64,000 nt of DNA from Mesorhizobium sp. Root157 (GTDB lineage Bacteria > Pseudomonadota > Alphaproteobacteria > Rhizobiales > Rhizobiaceae), in the NCBI RefSeq assembly GCF_001427385.1, contig NZ_LMGJ01000037.1, positions 2,629-66,628 on the forward strand, given 5' to 3'. Under the pieces are notes generated by a model, which searched no databases, was not told where the DNA came from, and saw only the letters and a program-made list of their open reading frames with translations. The translations under genes were made by a program, and so were the position numbers. Shown here in pieces: positions 21,761 to 31,324 of the stretch (its first letter is position 1; each line of letters starts with the position of its first letter).

Positions 21761-22471
21761 CTAGGCGCCGGCGCGATCGCTGGAGAGGCCAAGCCTGCGC
21801 ATGACCTTTTCGGTGACGCCCGCGCAGCGCTCGCCGGCAAACGGAAAGGCCTCGGCAAGCACTTCGCCGACCTGCGTCTCCAGCTGCTCGCGCAACAGCT
21901 TGCGGGCGCGGAACAGCCGGGTCTTGACCGTTTCCGGCTTGAGGTCGAGCAATTCAGCGGTTTCCTCCACGCTCAGGCCCTGGATAGCCCGTGCCATGAA
22001 CACCGCCCGGAAGTCCTGCGGAAGACTGTCGGTGGCCTTTTCGACCAATTCGAGGATTTGTCTTTGTGCCATTTGTCGTTCCGGATCGACCGGGCCCGTG
22101 GTGTAAGGAAAAGCGATAAGTTCTACCGCCTGCATGCCGCGCTGCGGCGGCGGCACGGTGGGAAAGCGTCGCTTCTTGCGCAAGCGCGCGATCGCTTCGT
22201 TGATGACGATGCGCGACAGCCAGGTTGCCAGCGTGGCTTCGCCGCGGAAGCCGGCGAGACCGGCAAAGGCGCGCATATAGGCCTCCTGCAGCACGTCTTC
22301 CGCTTCGGTGTCGTCAATGAGGATGCTTCGCGCCAGCCGGTAGAGCCTCTGGTTGTGTCGTGTCATGATGGTTCGTAACGCGTCGGCATCCTGCGCCAGC
22401 GCGAGACGAACCATGGCCTGGTCGTCAAGGTCGCCGGCGCGATCGCGCGCGCTTTGCTTCGGCAACGGCAT
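21761..22471 (-). CDS. ECF-type RNA polymerase sigma factor
   Basis: 236 residues. Region 2 spans about 30-100 (RHNQRLYRLARSILIDDTEAEDVLQEAY, then ATWLSRIVINEAIARLRKK), region 4 about 140-195 (LPQDFRAVFMARAIQGLSVEETAELL, then TVKTRLFRARKLLREQL). A 36-residue C-terminal tail (FAGERCAGVTEKVMRRLGL) extends beyond region 4. ATG at 22471 has GGAGGA seven bases before it; earlier ATGs at 22495 and 22513 lack such a site. No anti-sigma gene is adjacent. Upstream GGGAACGTTTT, shared with the DUF4142 gene, hints at autoregulation or control by another ECF factor. Confidence 0.9.
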   Translation of the reverse strand: MPLPKQSARDRAGDLDDQAMVRLALAQDADALRTIMTRHNQRLYRLARSILIDDTEAEDVLQEAYMRAFAGLAGFRGEATLATWLSRIVINEAIARLRKKRRFPTVPPPQRGMQAVELIAFPYTTGPVDPERQMAQRQILELVEKATDSLPQDFRAVFMARAIQGLSVEETAELLDLKPETVKTRLFRARKLLREQLETQVGEVLAEAFPFAGERCAGVTEKVMRRLGLSSDRAGA

Positions 22472-22512
22472 GAAGAATTCCTCCGTCCGAGCCATTGGAT
22501 GACATGCGGGCA

Positions 22513-22523
22513 AAAACGTTCCC
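22513..22523 (-). promoter_or_regulatory. GGGAACGTTTT motif upstream of the ECF sigma gene
   Basis: Same 11 bases as at 21597-21607, here about 42 bp before the chosen ATG. Candidate -35 element of an ECF-dependent promoter; the -10 is not resolved. Confidence 0.4.
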
Positions 22524-22730
22524 GGGATGGGTATCGTATCACGCGGTTGCCGGCCAAGACAGCGTGCGACCTACTTCGCTCCGGCCCTCTTGATCGCGCC
22601 CTTGCCATCGTTCATAAGCGCGCCGTCGAACAATTTCGCCGCGCGGGTTTTCCAGCCGCACTATCCTGTCCGGAAGGTCCGAGACCCGGGGGACATGCTC
22701 GAACGGCCCTCCACAAGCCACGGGGACATT

Positions 22731-23798
22731 ATGACCGCCTTCAAGCCGCTCGTCTTTTCCGGCGTACAGCCGACGGGAAACCTGCATCTCGGCAATTATC
22801 TCGGCGCCATCAAGAAATTCGTCGCCCTGCAGGAGACTTCGGACTGCATCTACTGTGTCGTCGACCTGCATTCGCTGACCGCGCAACTGGTGCATGAGGA
22901 CCTCAAGGACCAGACCCGCTCGATCACCGCCGCGTTCCTTGCCTCGGGCATCGATCCGAACAAGCACATCGTCTTCAACCAGAGCCGGGTGATGCAGCAC
23001 GCCGAGCTTGCCTGGATATTCAACTGCGTGGCGCGCATCGGCTGGATGAACCGCATGACGCAGTTCAAGGACAAGGCCGGCAAGGACCGCGAGAACGCCT
23101 CGCTCGGCCTGCTGGCCTATCCGAGCCTGATGGCGGCCGACATCCTCGTCTACCGCGCCACCCATGTGCCGGTGGGCGAAGACCAGAAGCAGCATCTGGA
23201 ACTGACCCGCGACATCGCCCAGAAGTTCAACAACGACTTCTCCGGCCGCATCGCCGAACTTGGCGTCGGCGTCGAGATGAAGGTTGGCGACGAGACCGTC
23301 AACGGCTTCTTCCCGATTACCGAACCGGTGATCGGTGGTCCGGCGGCGCGCATCATGAGCCTGCGCGACGGTTCCAAGAAGATGTCGAAGTCGGATCCGT
23401 CGGACCTGTCGCGCATCAACCTGACCGACGATGCCGACACCATCTCCAAGAAGATCAAGAAGGCCAAGACCGACCCGGATGCCTTGCCGGGCGAGGTCGA
23501 CGGCCTGGCGGGCCGCCCCGAGGCGGAAAACCTCGTCGGCATCTATGCCGGCCTTGCCGAGATCACGAAAGAGGCTGTGCTGAAGCAATATGGCGGCCAG
23601 CAGTTTTCCGCCTTCAAGCCGGCGCTGGCCGACCTTGCGGTGGACAGGCTTGCGCCGGTGGCCGGCGAGATGCGCCGCATTTCCGCCGACCGCGCCTATG
23701 TCGATGCCGTGCTGAAGGATGGCGGCGAACGCGCCGGCGTACTGGCCGAAAAGACGATGCGCTCGGTGCGCGACATCATCGGCCTGCTGCAGGACTGA
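22731..23798 (+). CDS. trpS: Tryptophanyl-tRNA synthetase
   Basis: Charges tRNA-Trp. 355 residues, the normal bacterial length. Class I signatures: the HIGH-equivalent in [13 protein letters not shown] (13-25) and KMSKS in [12 protein letters not shown] (near 216); the Trp-pocket stretch [18 protein letters not shown] is present. The open frame reaches 200 bases further upstream, but the family N-terminus ([13 protein letters not shown]) fixes the ATG at 22731, preceded by CGGGGACATT. Divergent from the ECF sigma gene across about 260 bp. The rhizobial block mutS/glnD/mviN/trpS is thus present with insertions. Confidence 0.96.
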   Translation: MTAFKPLVFSGVQPTGNLHLGNYLGAIKKFVALQETSDCIYCVVDLHSLTAQLVHEDLKDQTRSITAAFLASGIDPNKHIVFNQSRVMQHAELAWIFNCVARIGWMNRMTQFKDKAGKDRENASLGLLAYPSLMAADILVYRATHVPVGEDQKQHLELTRDIAQKFNNDFSGRIAELGVGVEMKVGDETVNGFFPITEPVIGGPAARIMSLRDGSKKMSKSDPSDLSRINLTDDADTISKKIKKAKTDPDALPGEVDGLAGRPEAENLVGIYAGLAEITKEAVLKQYGGQQFSAFKPALADLAVDRLAPVAGEMRRISADRAYVDAVLKDGGERAGVLAEKTMRSVRDIIGLLQD

Positions 23799-23810
23799 TG
23801 CAGGCCGCCC

Positions 23811-23878
23811 CTGAAAGTGGGAACCGGTTTCGGGACAGCGGCATGTATCAGGACGAAGGCTTGAAGCGAGTCGCGGGA
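23811..23878. repeat. Dispersed RIME-like repeat (copy 3)
   Basis: Begins CTGAAAGTGGGAACCGGTTT and continues through GGCATGTATCAGGACGAAGG and CTTGAAGCG, the same order of words as at 21671-21760. Lies just past the trpS stop, between convergent genes. Confidence 0.7.
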
Positions 23879-23924
23879 ACCTGATCGGCCGGCGCCCCGC
23901 TTTCACGCGCCGGCGGGGCCGGCT

Positions 23925-24635
23925 CTATCTGGCTGCGGCCAGGAAGCCCGGCAGTTCGGCAACCGAGCCCAGCACGACATCGGCGATCGGCGCGAGGCTT
24001 TCGCGCGTGCCGGTGCCGGAAAGAACCCCGATCGCGAGGCCGCAGCCGCTGGCGCGTGCCATTTCGAGATCGTGGCGGTTGTCGCCGACCATGGCGATCT
24101 CGGAAGGTTTCAGCCCGGTGAGATCGCAAAAGGCCACGACGGTGTCCGGCGCCGGTTTCGGGTTGGCGACGGCATCGTAGCCATAGGCGGCGTCGAACAG
24201 TTGCGCGATGGCAAGGGCCGCCAGCGTCCTTTCGCAGCCGAGCGTGGAATCGTTGGTGGCGACGCCCAGCCGGTAGGGCCTGGCGTGGAGCGCGGCCAGC
24301 GCGTCGACGATGCCCGGCAGGGCCACCGCCATCGCAGCCCCCTGTTCGGTGGTGATGGCGTTGAACCGCGCCACCGCTTCGCTCTGTTGCGCCCGTGAAA
24401 GATGCGGCAACCACAGTTCGATCACATCGAGATTGGTGCCGGCGGCGAACACCGAATCCGCCTTGAAGCGGCGAGTTTGCGGATCGAGGCCGGCTGCCGC
24501 AAGCAGTCTGTCGGCCTGCGCCCTGTCGCCTTCGGCAGCCTCGAGCGCCATGAAGTCGGCAACGCCCGACCATGTCGCGTTGAAGTCGACAAGGGTGCCG
24601 TCCTTGTCGAACAATATGCCTTTGATGTCCGCCAA
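23925..24635 (-). CDS. HAD-superfamily phosphatase (phosphoglycolate phosphatase-like)
   Basis: About 236 residues. The first HAD motif is ILFDKDGTLVDF (nucleophile Asp and acid/base Asp two apart), motif II is GVATNDST, motif III lies around NPKPAPD, motif IV is MVGDNRHDLEMARA, with a helical cap between motifs I and II. Resembles Gph. Starts considered: TTG at 24635, three bases past the pgi stop and behind GAGGGGG, gives a family-like N-terminus (LADIKGILF); ATG at 24662 would overlap pgi by 25 bases. Tightly coupled downstream of pgi, so likely acts on a sugar phosphate or clears a phosphorylated side product. Confidence 0.88.
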   Translation of the reverse strand: MADIKGILFDKDGTLVDFNATWSGVADFMALEAAEGDRAQADRLLAAAGLDPQTRRFKADSVFAAGTNLDVIELWLPHLSRAQQSEAVARFNAITTEQGAAMAVALPGIVDALAALHARPYRLGVATNDSTLGCERTLAALAIAQLFDAAYGYDAVANPKPAPDTVVAFCDLTGLKPSEIAMVGDNRHDLEMARASGCGLAIGVLSGTGTRESLAPIADVVLGSVAELPGFLAAAR

Positions 24636-24637
24636 AC

Positions 24638-26275
24638 CTACCCCCTCAAACGGTGGATACATGCCACCAGACCCGCCGTCGAGGCATCTCTGCCTGCGGC
24701 ATCCTGCTTGCCCTCGACGACAGGCAGAAGCTGCGTCGCCAGTTCCTTGCCCAGTTCGACACCCCACTGGTCGAACGAGTTTATGTCATAAAGCACGCCC
24801 TCCACGAAAACGCGATGCTCGTAGAGCGCGATCAGGCGGCCGAGCGTGCGCGGGTCGAGGCTCTTGTAGAGGATGGTGACAGAGGGCCGGTTGCCGGAAA
24901 AGACCCGGTGCGGCGCGATCTTCTCCACCTGTTCGGGTTTCATGCCCTTGGCCAGCATCTGGGCGCGCGCTTCCTCCAGAGTGCGGCCCTTCATCAGCGC
25001 TTCGGACTGGGCCAGGCAATTGGCGAGCAGCAGGTCATGATGGTGCCTCAGCTCCGGCTCGTGGCCGCTGGCAGCGGCGAGGAACTCGACCGGGATGGTG
25101 TCGGTGCCCTGATGCAGAAGCTGGAAGAAGGCGTGCTGGCCGTTGGTGCCGGGCTCGCCCCACACCAGCGGCCCGGTGGGGGTAGCAACGGGACCGCCTT
25201 GCAGCGTGACGCTCTTGCCGTTCGATTCCATGTCGAGCTGCTGCAGATAGGCCGGCAGGCGCGACAGGCGCTGGTCATAGGGAATGACGGCGCGGGCCGG
25301 ATAGTCACACACCACCCGGTGCCACCAACCGACGAGGCCAAGCAACGCCGGCAGGTTCTCCATCAGCGGCGCGGTGCGGAAGTGCTCGTCCATCTCATGC
25401 GCGCCGGCGAGCAGGGCTCGGAAGTTCTTCGGTCCGACGGCGATCATCACCGGCAGGCCGATCGCCCCCCACACCGAATAGCGGCCGCCGACCCAGTCCC
25501 AGAAGCCGAACACGCGTTCGGGCGCGATGCCGAATTTGGCGACGAGGTCGAGCGCGGTGGAGACGGCGGCGAAATGCCTGCCGACAGCGTCGGGGCCGAG
25601 CGCGCGCTCGATCCAGCGCCGGGCGGTCTCGGCATTGGTCATCGTCTCGACGGTGGTGAAGGTCTTGGAGGCGATGATGAACAGCGTCGTCTCGGCATCG
25701 AGGCCCTTCAGCGTATCATGGATGTGGGCGCCGTCGATGTTCGACACGTAATGCGCGCGCGGGCCGTCATGGTAGGGCGCCAGCGCCAGCGTCGCCATGG
25801 CCGGGCCGAGATCGGAGCCACCGATGCCGATATTGACGATATCGGTGATTGCCTTGCCGGTTGCCCCCTTGGCTTTGCCGGAGCGGACCGCCTCGGCAAA
25901 GGCGCTCATCGCGTCGAGCACGGCGATGACGTCGGCCCGCACGTCCTGGCCGTCGACGGTGAGGCCGTTGCCGGAAAAATTGCGCAACGCCGTGTGCAGC
26001 ACGGCGCGGTCCTCGGTCAGGTTGATGTGCTTGCCGGAAAACATCGCCGCCCGCCGACCCTCGACATCGGCGGCGGCCGCTGCCTTGCCGAGCAGGTCCA
26101 TCGTCGTTCGATCAACGGCGCATTTCGACCAGTCGAGCAGAAGGTCGCCGTCGGTGGCGGAAAAGCGGGTGAAGCGCTTCGGATCGGCGGCGAAGGCCGT
26201 GCGCATGTCGCCCGCCGTTGCTGCTCGATGGGCGCGCAACGCGGCAAGGTTTTCCTGGAAAGATGATGTGTCCAC
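24638..26275 (-). CDS. pgi: Glucose-6-phosphate isomerase
   Basis: Interconverts glucose-6-P and fructose-6-P; in rhizobia it serves mainly gluconeogenesis and recycling through the Entner-Doudoroff pathway. 545 residues, standard length. Signatures: [12 protein letters not shown] (phosphate loop), [19 protein letters not shown] (PGI signature 1), and [16 protein letters not shown] with the catalytic-site His. Start codon is GTG at 26275, with CGGAG about 8 bases before. First gene of a pgi-HAD pair. The shared upstream region with mocR holds a perfect 14-bp palindrome (26359-26372). Confidence 0.96.
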   Translation of the reverse strand: MDTSSFQENLAALRAHRAATAGDMRTAFAADPKRFTRFSATDGDLLLDWSKCAVDRTTMDLLGKAAAAADVEGRRAAMFSGKHINLTEDRAVLHTALRNFSGNGLTVDGQDVRADVIAVLDAMSAFAEAVRSGKAKGATGKAITDIVNIGIGGSDLGPAMATLALAPYHDGPRAHYVSNIDGAHIHDTLKGLDAETTLFIIASKTFTTVETMTNAETARRWIERALGPDAVGRHFAAVSTALDLVAKFGIAPERVFGFWDWVGGRYSVWGAIGLPVMIAVGPKNFRALLAGAHEMDEHFRTAPLMENLPALLGLVGWWHRVVCDYPARAVIPYDQRLSRLPAYLQQLDMESNGKSVTLQGGPVATPTGPLVWGEPGTNGQHAFFQLLHQGTDTIPVEFLAAASGHEPELRHHHDLLLANCLAQSEALMKGRTLEEARAQMLAKGMKPEQVEKIAPHRVFSGNRPSVTILYKSLDPRTLGRLIALYEHRVFVEGVLYDINSFDQWGVELGKELATQLLPVVEGKQDAAGRDASTAGLVACIHRLRG

Positions 26276-26358
26276 GAGGAGGCTCCGATCGTTCGCGAGG
26301 CAGTCTAGCAGACCTCGCCCGCCTGCGGCGAGGCTTGAGGCATTCTGTCTAGTTGAAT

Positions 26359-26372
26359 TTCAATCGATTGAA
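26359..26372. promoter_or_regulatory. Perfect 14-bp palindrome between pgi and mocR
   Basis: TTCAATCGATTGAA is its own reverse complement. It stands in an AT-rich stretch about 85 bp before the pgi start and 130 bp before the mocR start, and is flanked by TTGAATTTCAA and GCATT/AATGC dyads. Candidate operator for one or both divergent genes; regulator unknown. Confidence 0.45.
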
Positions 26373-26498
26373 TAGCATTTCCGAATGCCGAAAGCGTGCT
26401 GGCCGCATGGCCATCGATCACTGGCATAAATCCTAGCGATCAGAAAAATTGATTGGCTTAATTGTTTGTGCCACGGCACATTCGACTGGTCCACCAAA

Positions 26499-28049
26499 AT
26501 GGAAAAGACTGACCACCCAGATTTTGACCCCCAGGGACTGACGACCGAGGAAACGCCCATGCCACAGCGAAATGACACGGCCATATGGTCGGGCTTGTTC
26601 CGCATTTCGGCGGAATCCGGCCAAACCCTCCAGGCGCAGATCAGGCAGGCGATCGTCGCGGCCATCCTGGACCGGCAGATCGCCGCCTCCATGCCGCTCC
26701 CGTCTTGCCGCATCCTGGCGGAGAAACTCGGCGTGGCGCGCGGTACGGTCGTGCTGGCCTTCCAGCAGCTCGTGGACCAGGGTTTCCTTGTCGCCCGCGA
26801 ACGGCGCGGCCATTTCGTCAACCCCGAAGTGCTGGCGACGCCGGCAAGGCCGCAGAAGGCTCCCGAGCAGGCCAACGAGATCGACTGGAAGGCGCGCCGC
26901 CAGATCGCGGCCAGCGACATGCCGCCGCCGGCCAAGCACGAAAACTGGATCAAGTCGTCCTATCCGTTCGTCTACGGCCAGTTCGACCCGGCGCTGTTTC
27001 CGACAGCCGAATGGCGCGAATGCAACCGCATGGCGCTGGCGGTGCTGGAAATCCGCAGCTGGGCCTCCGACATGGTGGACCGCGACGACCCGCTGTTGAT
27101 CGAGCAGATCCAGGCACGGCTGTTGCCGCGGCGCGGCATCTTCGCCAATCCCGACGAGATCATCGTCACGCTGGGCGCGCAAAACGCCCTCTACATGCTG
27201 GCGACGCTCTTGATGACCAAGGGCTCCAAGGTGGCGATGGAAGATCCGGGCTATCCGGATGCGCGCTCGATCTTCCGGCTGGCCGGCGCGCAGACGCTGC
27301 CGGTGCCGGTGGACCAGTCCGGCATCGTGACCAGCGCCATTCCCTCGGATGCCGGCTTCGTCTTCGTGACGCCCAGCCACCACTGCCCGACCATGGTGCC
27401 GCTGTCCGACGAACGGCGGCAGGATCTGCTGGCGCGCGCCAACCGCAACAACCAGATCATCATCGAGGATGGCTACGACAGCCAGTTGCTCGACGAAGCG
27501 CCGCAGCAGGCGCTGAAGAGCGTCGATCGCTCCGGGCGCGTGGTCTATGTCGGCTCGATGTCGAAGACGCTGGCACCTGGCCTGCGTCTTGGCTACATCG
27601 TGGCCTCCGCCGACCTGATCGCCGAATTGCGGGCGCTGCGGCGCTTCATATTGCGGCATCCGCCGGCCAACAACCAGCGCGCCGTGGCGCTGTTTTTGTC
27701 GCTCGGTCATCATGAGGCGCTGGTGCGGCGGCTGTCGTCGGCCTTCGAGGAGCGCCGCAAGCGGCTGGTCCACGCCATTTCCGCCTTCCTGCCCGAATGG
27801 CGCCCGACCGATTCGGCCGGCGGAACGTCGCTGTGGCTGGAGGGGCCGCGCGGGATCGACGCGCGCGACCTTGCTGCCGCCGCAGCCAGCCGCAGCGTCA
27901 TCATCGAGCCGGGCGGGCGCTTCTTCGACCAGAACGACAAGCCGTCGCGGTTCATGCGGCTGGGTATTTCCTCCATTGCGCTCCAGCATATCGAACCGGG
28001 CATCCGCGAACTCGCCACGGCGGCGGGGCGCCGGCCGGCGGCCGCCTGA
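26499..28049 (+). CDS. MocR-type regulator (GntR winged helix fused to PLP aminotransferase-like domain)
   Basis: 516 residues. A GntR winged helix (about 35-100: PSCRILAEKLGVARGTVVLA and a wing ending RRGHFVN) is joined by a linker to a class I aminotransferase-like domain (about 140-505) with EDPGYPD, EDGYDSQL and the PLP lysine in VGSMSKTLAPGLRLGY. MocR proteins use PLP or an amino-acid/amine adduct as effector. Start ATG at 26499 chosen over an earlier in-frame ATG (26466) and a later one (26559); ribosome site is weak in all. The MttB-like gene follows 211 bp downstream on the same strand and is the most likely target. Confidence 0.88.
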   Translation: MEKTDHPDFDPQGLTTEETPMPQRNDTAIWSGLFRISAESGQTLQAQIRQAIVAAILDRQIAASMPLPSCRILAEKLGVARGTVVLAFQQLVDQGFLVARERRGHFVNPEVLATPARPQKAPEQANEIDWKARRQIAASDMPPPAKHENWIKSSYPFVYGQFDPALFPTAEWRECNRMALAVLEIRSWASDMVDRDDPLLIEQIQARLLPRRGIFANPDEIIVTLGAQNALYMLATLLMTKGSKVAMEDPGYPDARSIFRLAGAQTLPVPVDQSGIVTSAIPSDAGFVFVTPSHHCPTMVPLSDERRQDLLARANRNNQIIIEDGYDSQLLDEAPQQALKSVDRSGRVVYVGSMSKTLAPGLRLGYIVASADLIAELRALRRFILRHPPANNQRAVALFLSLGHHEALVRRLSSAFEERRKRLVHAISAFLPEWRPTDSAGGTSLWLEGPRGIDARDLAAAAASRSVIIEPGGRFFDQNDKPSRFMRLGISSIALQHIEPGIRELATAAGRRPAAA

Positions 28050-28260
28050 TCCAGCCGCGCGCCGCTTCCATTTCGACCGCTGATTGAGTCCGGACCCCGG
28101 GGTATCGGGAGGCGCTTTCCTGGCCCATCTGGTGCAATGTGCTGGCTCATGGTCCGGGTCGATGGCTGGAGCATAGTCGCCCTCCTATAAGGGAAGAAAG
28201 CCGGCAAGCGGTGGACCAACCATCGAGGCATGGCTTTGCGGAAACCAGGAGGAGCCAGCC

Positions 28261-29850
28261 ATGTCGGCAATCGCTGAAAAGCAGGAAGAAGGCGCGGACC
28301 AGCGTTCGCGCCGGGCCGGCGGCCGTGAAGCCAGGCGCGCCATGCGGGCCGCCCCGCTGGCCGACGATGTCAGGCCGATCCGGCCCGGATTGGAAGGCGG
28401 CAGGTACAAGCCGTTGGACCAGAACGACCTCGAACGAATCCACGAAGCGGTTCTCACCGTTCTTGAAACGGTCGGCTTCGCCAACGCCATTCCCTCATGC
28501 ATCGAGGCCTTGACGCGGGCTGGGGCAACGCTGGGCGAGGACGGGCGTCTCCGCTTTCCGCGCAACCTGGTGCTCGACACCATCAAGCGCGCCGCGCGGC
28601 ATTTCACGCTTCACGGCCAGGACCCCAAGCACGACATGGTGATCCAGGGCACGCGCGTTCACTACGGCACCGCCGGCGCTGCCGTGCATCTGGTCGATGT
28701 GGAGAAACGGCAGTATCGCGAGTCGCTGCTGCAGGACATCTACGATGCCGCCCGCCTCGTGGAAGGGCTGGACAACATCCATTTCTTCCAGCGCCCGATG
28801 GTGCCGCGCGATATTCCCGACCCGCTCGAAATGGACTTCAACACGCTTTACGCCTGCGTGATGGGCACCTCGAAACATGTCGGCACGTCGTTCACGGTGC
28901 GCGAGAACGTCAAGCCGGCCCTCGACCTGCTTTATGCGATCGCCGGCGGCGAGGACAATTTCCGCGCCCGGCCGTTCGTCTCCAATTCGAACTGCTTCGT
29001 CGTGCCGCCGATGAAATTCGCCGAGGACGCCTGCGGCGTGCTCGAAGCCTGCGTCGAAGGCGGCATTCCGATCCTGCTTCTGTCGGCTGGCCAGGCTGGC
29101 GCGACGGCACCGGCGGCAATAGCCGGCGCGGTCGTGCAGGCGGTGGCCGAAGTGCTGGTCGGCCTCATCTATGTCAATGCGTTGAAACCCGGCCATCCGG
29201 CGATCTTCGGCACCTGGCCGTTCGTCTCCGACCTCAGGACCGGCGCCATGTCGGGCGGTTCGGCGGAACAGGCGGTGCTGTCTGCCGCCTGTGCCCAGAT
29301 GGCGCAATTCTACGACCTGCCCGGCGGTTCCGCCGCCGGCATGTCGGATTCCAAGCTGCCCGATATCCAGGCGGGTTACGAGAAGGGCATCACCAATGTG
29401 ATGGCGGGTCTGGCCGGGCTCAACCTCGTCTATGAATCGGCCGGCATGCATGCCTCGCTGCTCGGCTTCTGTCTTGAAAGCTTGATCATCGACAACGACA
29501 TGCTCGGCCACTGCCTGCGCTGCGTGCGGGGTCTCGAGGTCAGCGACGAAGCGCTGTCGGTCGATACCATTTCGGAGGTCTGCCTGAGCGGTCCCGGCCA
29601 TTATCTCGGCAACGAGCAGACGCTGAGGCTGATGCAGACCGAATATTTCTATCCGGCGGTGGGCGACCGCTTCTCACCCAAGGAATGGAACGAGAAGGGC
29701 CGGCCCGATATCCTGATGCGGGCGATAGCCGAGAAAAAACGCGTGCTTGCCGAGCGCTTCCCGCGCCATGTCCCGCGTGTCGTCGACGAAAAGCTGCGCG
29801 CCCGCTTCGAAGAACTCATCAAACTGCCGAGAAGTGGAATGGGCGGATAG
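28261..29850 (+). CDS. Trimethylamine/betaine methyltransferase-family protein (MttB superfamily, non-pyrrolysine)
   Basis: 529 residues. The core (about 45-520) is recognisable MttB: VLETVGFANAIPSCIEAL, NIHFFQRPMVPRD, GTSFTVRENVKPALDLLYAIAG split over the TIM barrel, and GGSAAGMSDSKLPDIQAGYE. There is no in-frame TAG, so it is of the non-Pyl type; characterised members demethylate glycine betaine or related quaternary amines and pass the methyl to a corrinoid protein. No corrinoid protein or reactivase is adjacent. The N-terminal 40 residues are Arg/Gly-rich and variable. Start has CAGGAGGAG upstream. Substrate uncertain. Confidence 0.85.
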   Translation: MSAIAEKQEEGADQRSRRAGGREARRAMRAAPLADDVRPIRPGLEGGRYKPLDQNDLERIHEAVLTVLETVGFANAIPSCIEALTRAGATLGEDGRLRFPRNLVLDTIKRAARHFTLHGQDPKHDMVIQGTRVHYGTAGAAVHLVDVEKRQYRESLLQDIYDAARLVEGLDNIHFFQRPMVPRDIPDPLEMDFNTLYACVMGTSKHVGTSFTVRENVKPALDLLYAIAGGEDNFRARPFVSNSNCFVVPPMKFAEDACGVLEACVEGGIPILLLSAGQAGATAPAAIAGAVVQAVAEVLVGLIYVNALKPGHPAIFGTWPFVSDLRTGAMSGGSAEQAVLSAACAQMAQFYDLPGGSAAGMSDSKLPDIQAGYEKGITNVMAGLAGLNLVYESAGMHASLLGFCLESLIIDNDMLGHCLRCVRGLEVSDEALSVDTISEVCLSGPGHYLGNEQTLRLMQTEYFYPAVGDRFSPKEWNEKGRPDILMRAIAEKKRVLAERFPRHVPRVVDEKLRARFEELIKLPRSGMGG

Positions 29851-30038
29851 ATTCAGATGATGGTGGCCTGCAAATGGCGGCTTTCTGCGCTTCCGGTGCT
29901 CATGTACCAAACGTACACTGCGCTCCGGTTCTCGAAAGCCGCTAGTTTGGACGCTACGCGCCCATCTTCGATTCCGGCTCGCCCTGACCTGAGTTTCAGG
30001 CGCACCCTACGATACGTGCATCCATTTCGGAAAAGGTC

Positions 30039-31127
30039 TCAGGCCGTCACCGTACCGATCGACCAGGGCATCACTTCGCCGCCGCGAAAAACGACGACCT
30101 CCTGGTCGTCCACCGCAACGGCTGAAAGCACGCTGGCCGGGCGCTTGAGCAGGGTGACCGTGCCGGCATTCGGCTCCAGGCCATGGAAGCGGGCGCCGTT
30201 CAGCGATGCGAAGGCCTCGAAGCGATCCAGCGCGCCTTCCTCTTCGAACACCTGCACATAGGTCTGCAAGGCGGTGACGCCGCCGAAAATGCCGGCGGAG
30301 CAGCACTCGGCCTGCTTGGCGCCGCGCACATGCGGGGCCGTATCGGTGCCGATCATGAAGCAGCTTTCACCTGAGGTGACCGCCTTGCGCAGCGCAAGGC
30401 GGTGGCTTTCGCGCTTCGCCACTGGCAGGCAATAGAGGTGCGGGCGCAAGCCGCCCTGGAAGATCGATGTGCGGTTGATGACCAGGTGATGCGGGGTGAC
30501 GGTGCCGGCGACACGCGGCGCGTGCGCCCGCACGATGTCGACGGTGCCGGCGGTGGTGACATGCTCGATCACCATCTTCAGGCCCTGGTGACGCTTGATG
30601 AGCGGCAACAGGCTCTGTTCCATGAACACGTCTTCGCGATCGAAGATATCGACTTGCGGGTCAGTCGATTCGCCGTGGACCAGCACCGGCATGCCGATCT
30701 TTTCCATCCGCTCCAGCACCGGGGCGAGCGCAACAAGATCGGTCACGCCATGATGGGCATTGGTGGTGGCCCCGGCCGGATAGAGCTTGGCGGCGATCCA
30801 GACGCGCTCGGCAAAACCCTTCTCGATCTCATCCGGCCTGGTGCGATCGGTGAGATAGCATGTCATCAAGGGCTGGAAGTCGGAACCGAACGGCCGCGCC
30901 GCCAGGATGCGGTCGCGGTATGCCGCGGCGCCGGCAACGGTCGTGACCGGCGGCACCAGATTGGGCATGACGATGCCGCGCGCGAACTGGGCGGCGGTGA
31001 ACGGCAGCACGGCCTTGAGCATGGCGCCGTCGCGCAGATGGATATGCCAGTCGTCGGGGCGGCGAATGGTGATGGCAGGCACGGTGCCTTCGGGGGCCGC
31101 CGAATCGAGAAGCTCATCGATGCTCAT
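30039..31127 (-). CDS. pyrC: Dihydroorotase
   Basis: Third step of pyrimidine synthesis: cyclises carbamoyl-aspartate to dihydroorotate. 362 residues, class II (E. coli PyrC) type. Zinc ligands and active-site motifs: WHIHLRDG (27-34), KLYPAGATTN (Lys is the carbamylated bridge), VHGES, EHVTT, TVTPHHL and GTDTAPH. ATG preceded by AAAGGAGCAGTGCG. Monocistronic as far as visible; the gap of 188 bp to the mttB end holds nothing recognisable. Confidence 0.95.
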   Translation of the reverse strand: MSIDELLDSAAPEGTVPAITIRRPDDWHIHLRDGAMLKAVLPFTAAQFARGIVMPNLVPPVTTVAGAAAYRDRILAARPFGSDFQPLMTCYLTDRTRPDEIEKGFAERVWIAAKLYPAGATTNAHHGVTDLVALAPVLERMEKIGMPVLVHGESTDPQVDIFDREDVFMEQSLLPLIKRHQGLKMVIEHVTTAGTVDIVRAHAPRVAGTVTPHHLVINRTSIFQGGLRPHLYCLPVAKRESHRLALRKAVTSGESCFMIGTDTAPHVRGAKQAECCSAGIFGGVTALQTYVQVFEEEGALDRFEAFASLNGARFHGLEPNAGTVTLLKRPASVLSAVAVDDQEVVVFRGGEVMPWSIGTVTA

Positions 31128-31150
31128 CGCACTGCTCCTTTGCGGAAATC

Positions 31151-31250
31151 CAAAGCGCGTCGCGATCTTTCGGATTCGCTGCGCGTTTTATGCGCTTTGT
31201 TTAGAGTATCGGACCGAAAAGTGGAATCCGGCTTTCGGAAAATCCAATGC
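31151..31250. repeat. Dispersed RIME-like repeat (copy 4)
   Basis: Opens with AAAGCGCGTCGCGATCTTTC and GGATTCGCTGCGCG, then GGACCGAAAAGTGGAATCCG and GCTTTCGGAAAATCC. The first half matches the copy at 40951-41034 closely (GCGTCGCGATCTTTC.GATTCGC). It lies directly upstream of pyrC. Confidence 0.7.
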
Positions 31251-31324
31251 TCAAACAAAGAGATAAGTCGCTACTATGCATCCCTCAGGATGCGCGCCGA
31301 GCCGTAGGCAGTCCCGGCGCGGCC

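Noticed and set aside
21597..22523. Calling the GGGAACGTTTT motifs full EcfG promoters
   Set aside because: No CGTT-like -10 at the right distance in either case, so they are listed only as candidate motifs.
28261..29850. Pyrrolysine-containing MttB
   Set aside because: The frame has no internal TAG and no pyl genes are present, so it is the non-pyrrolysine branch.
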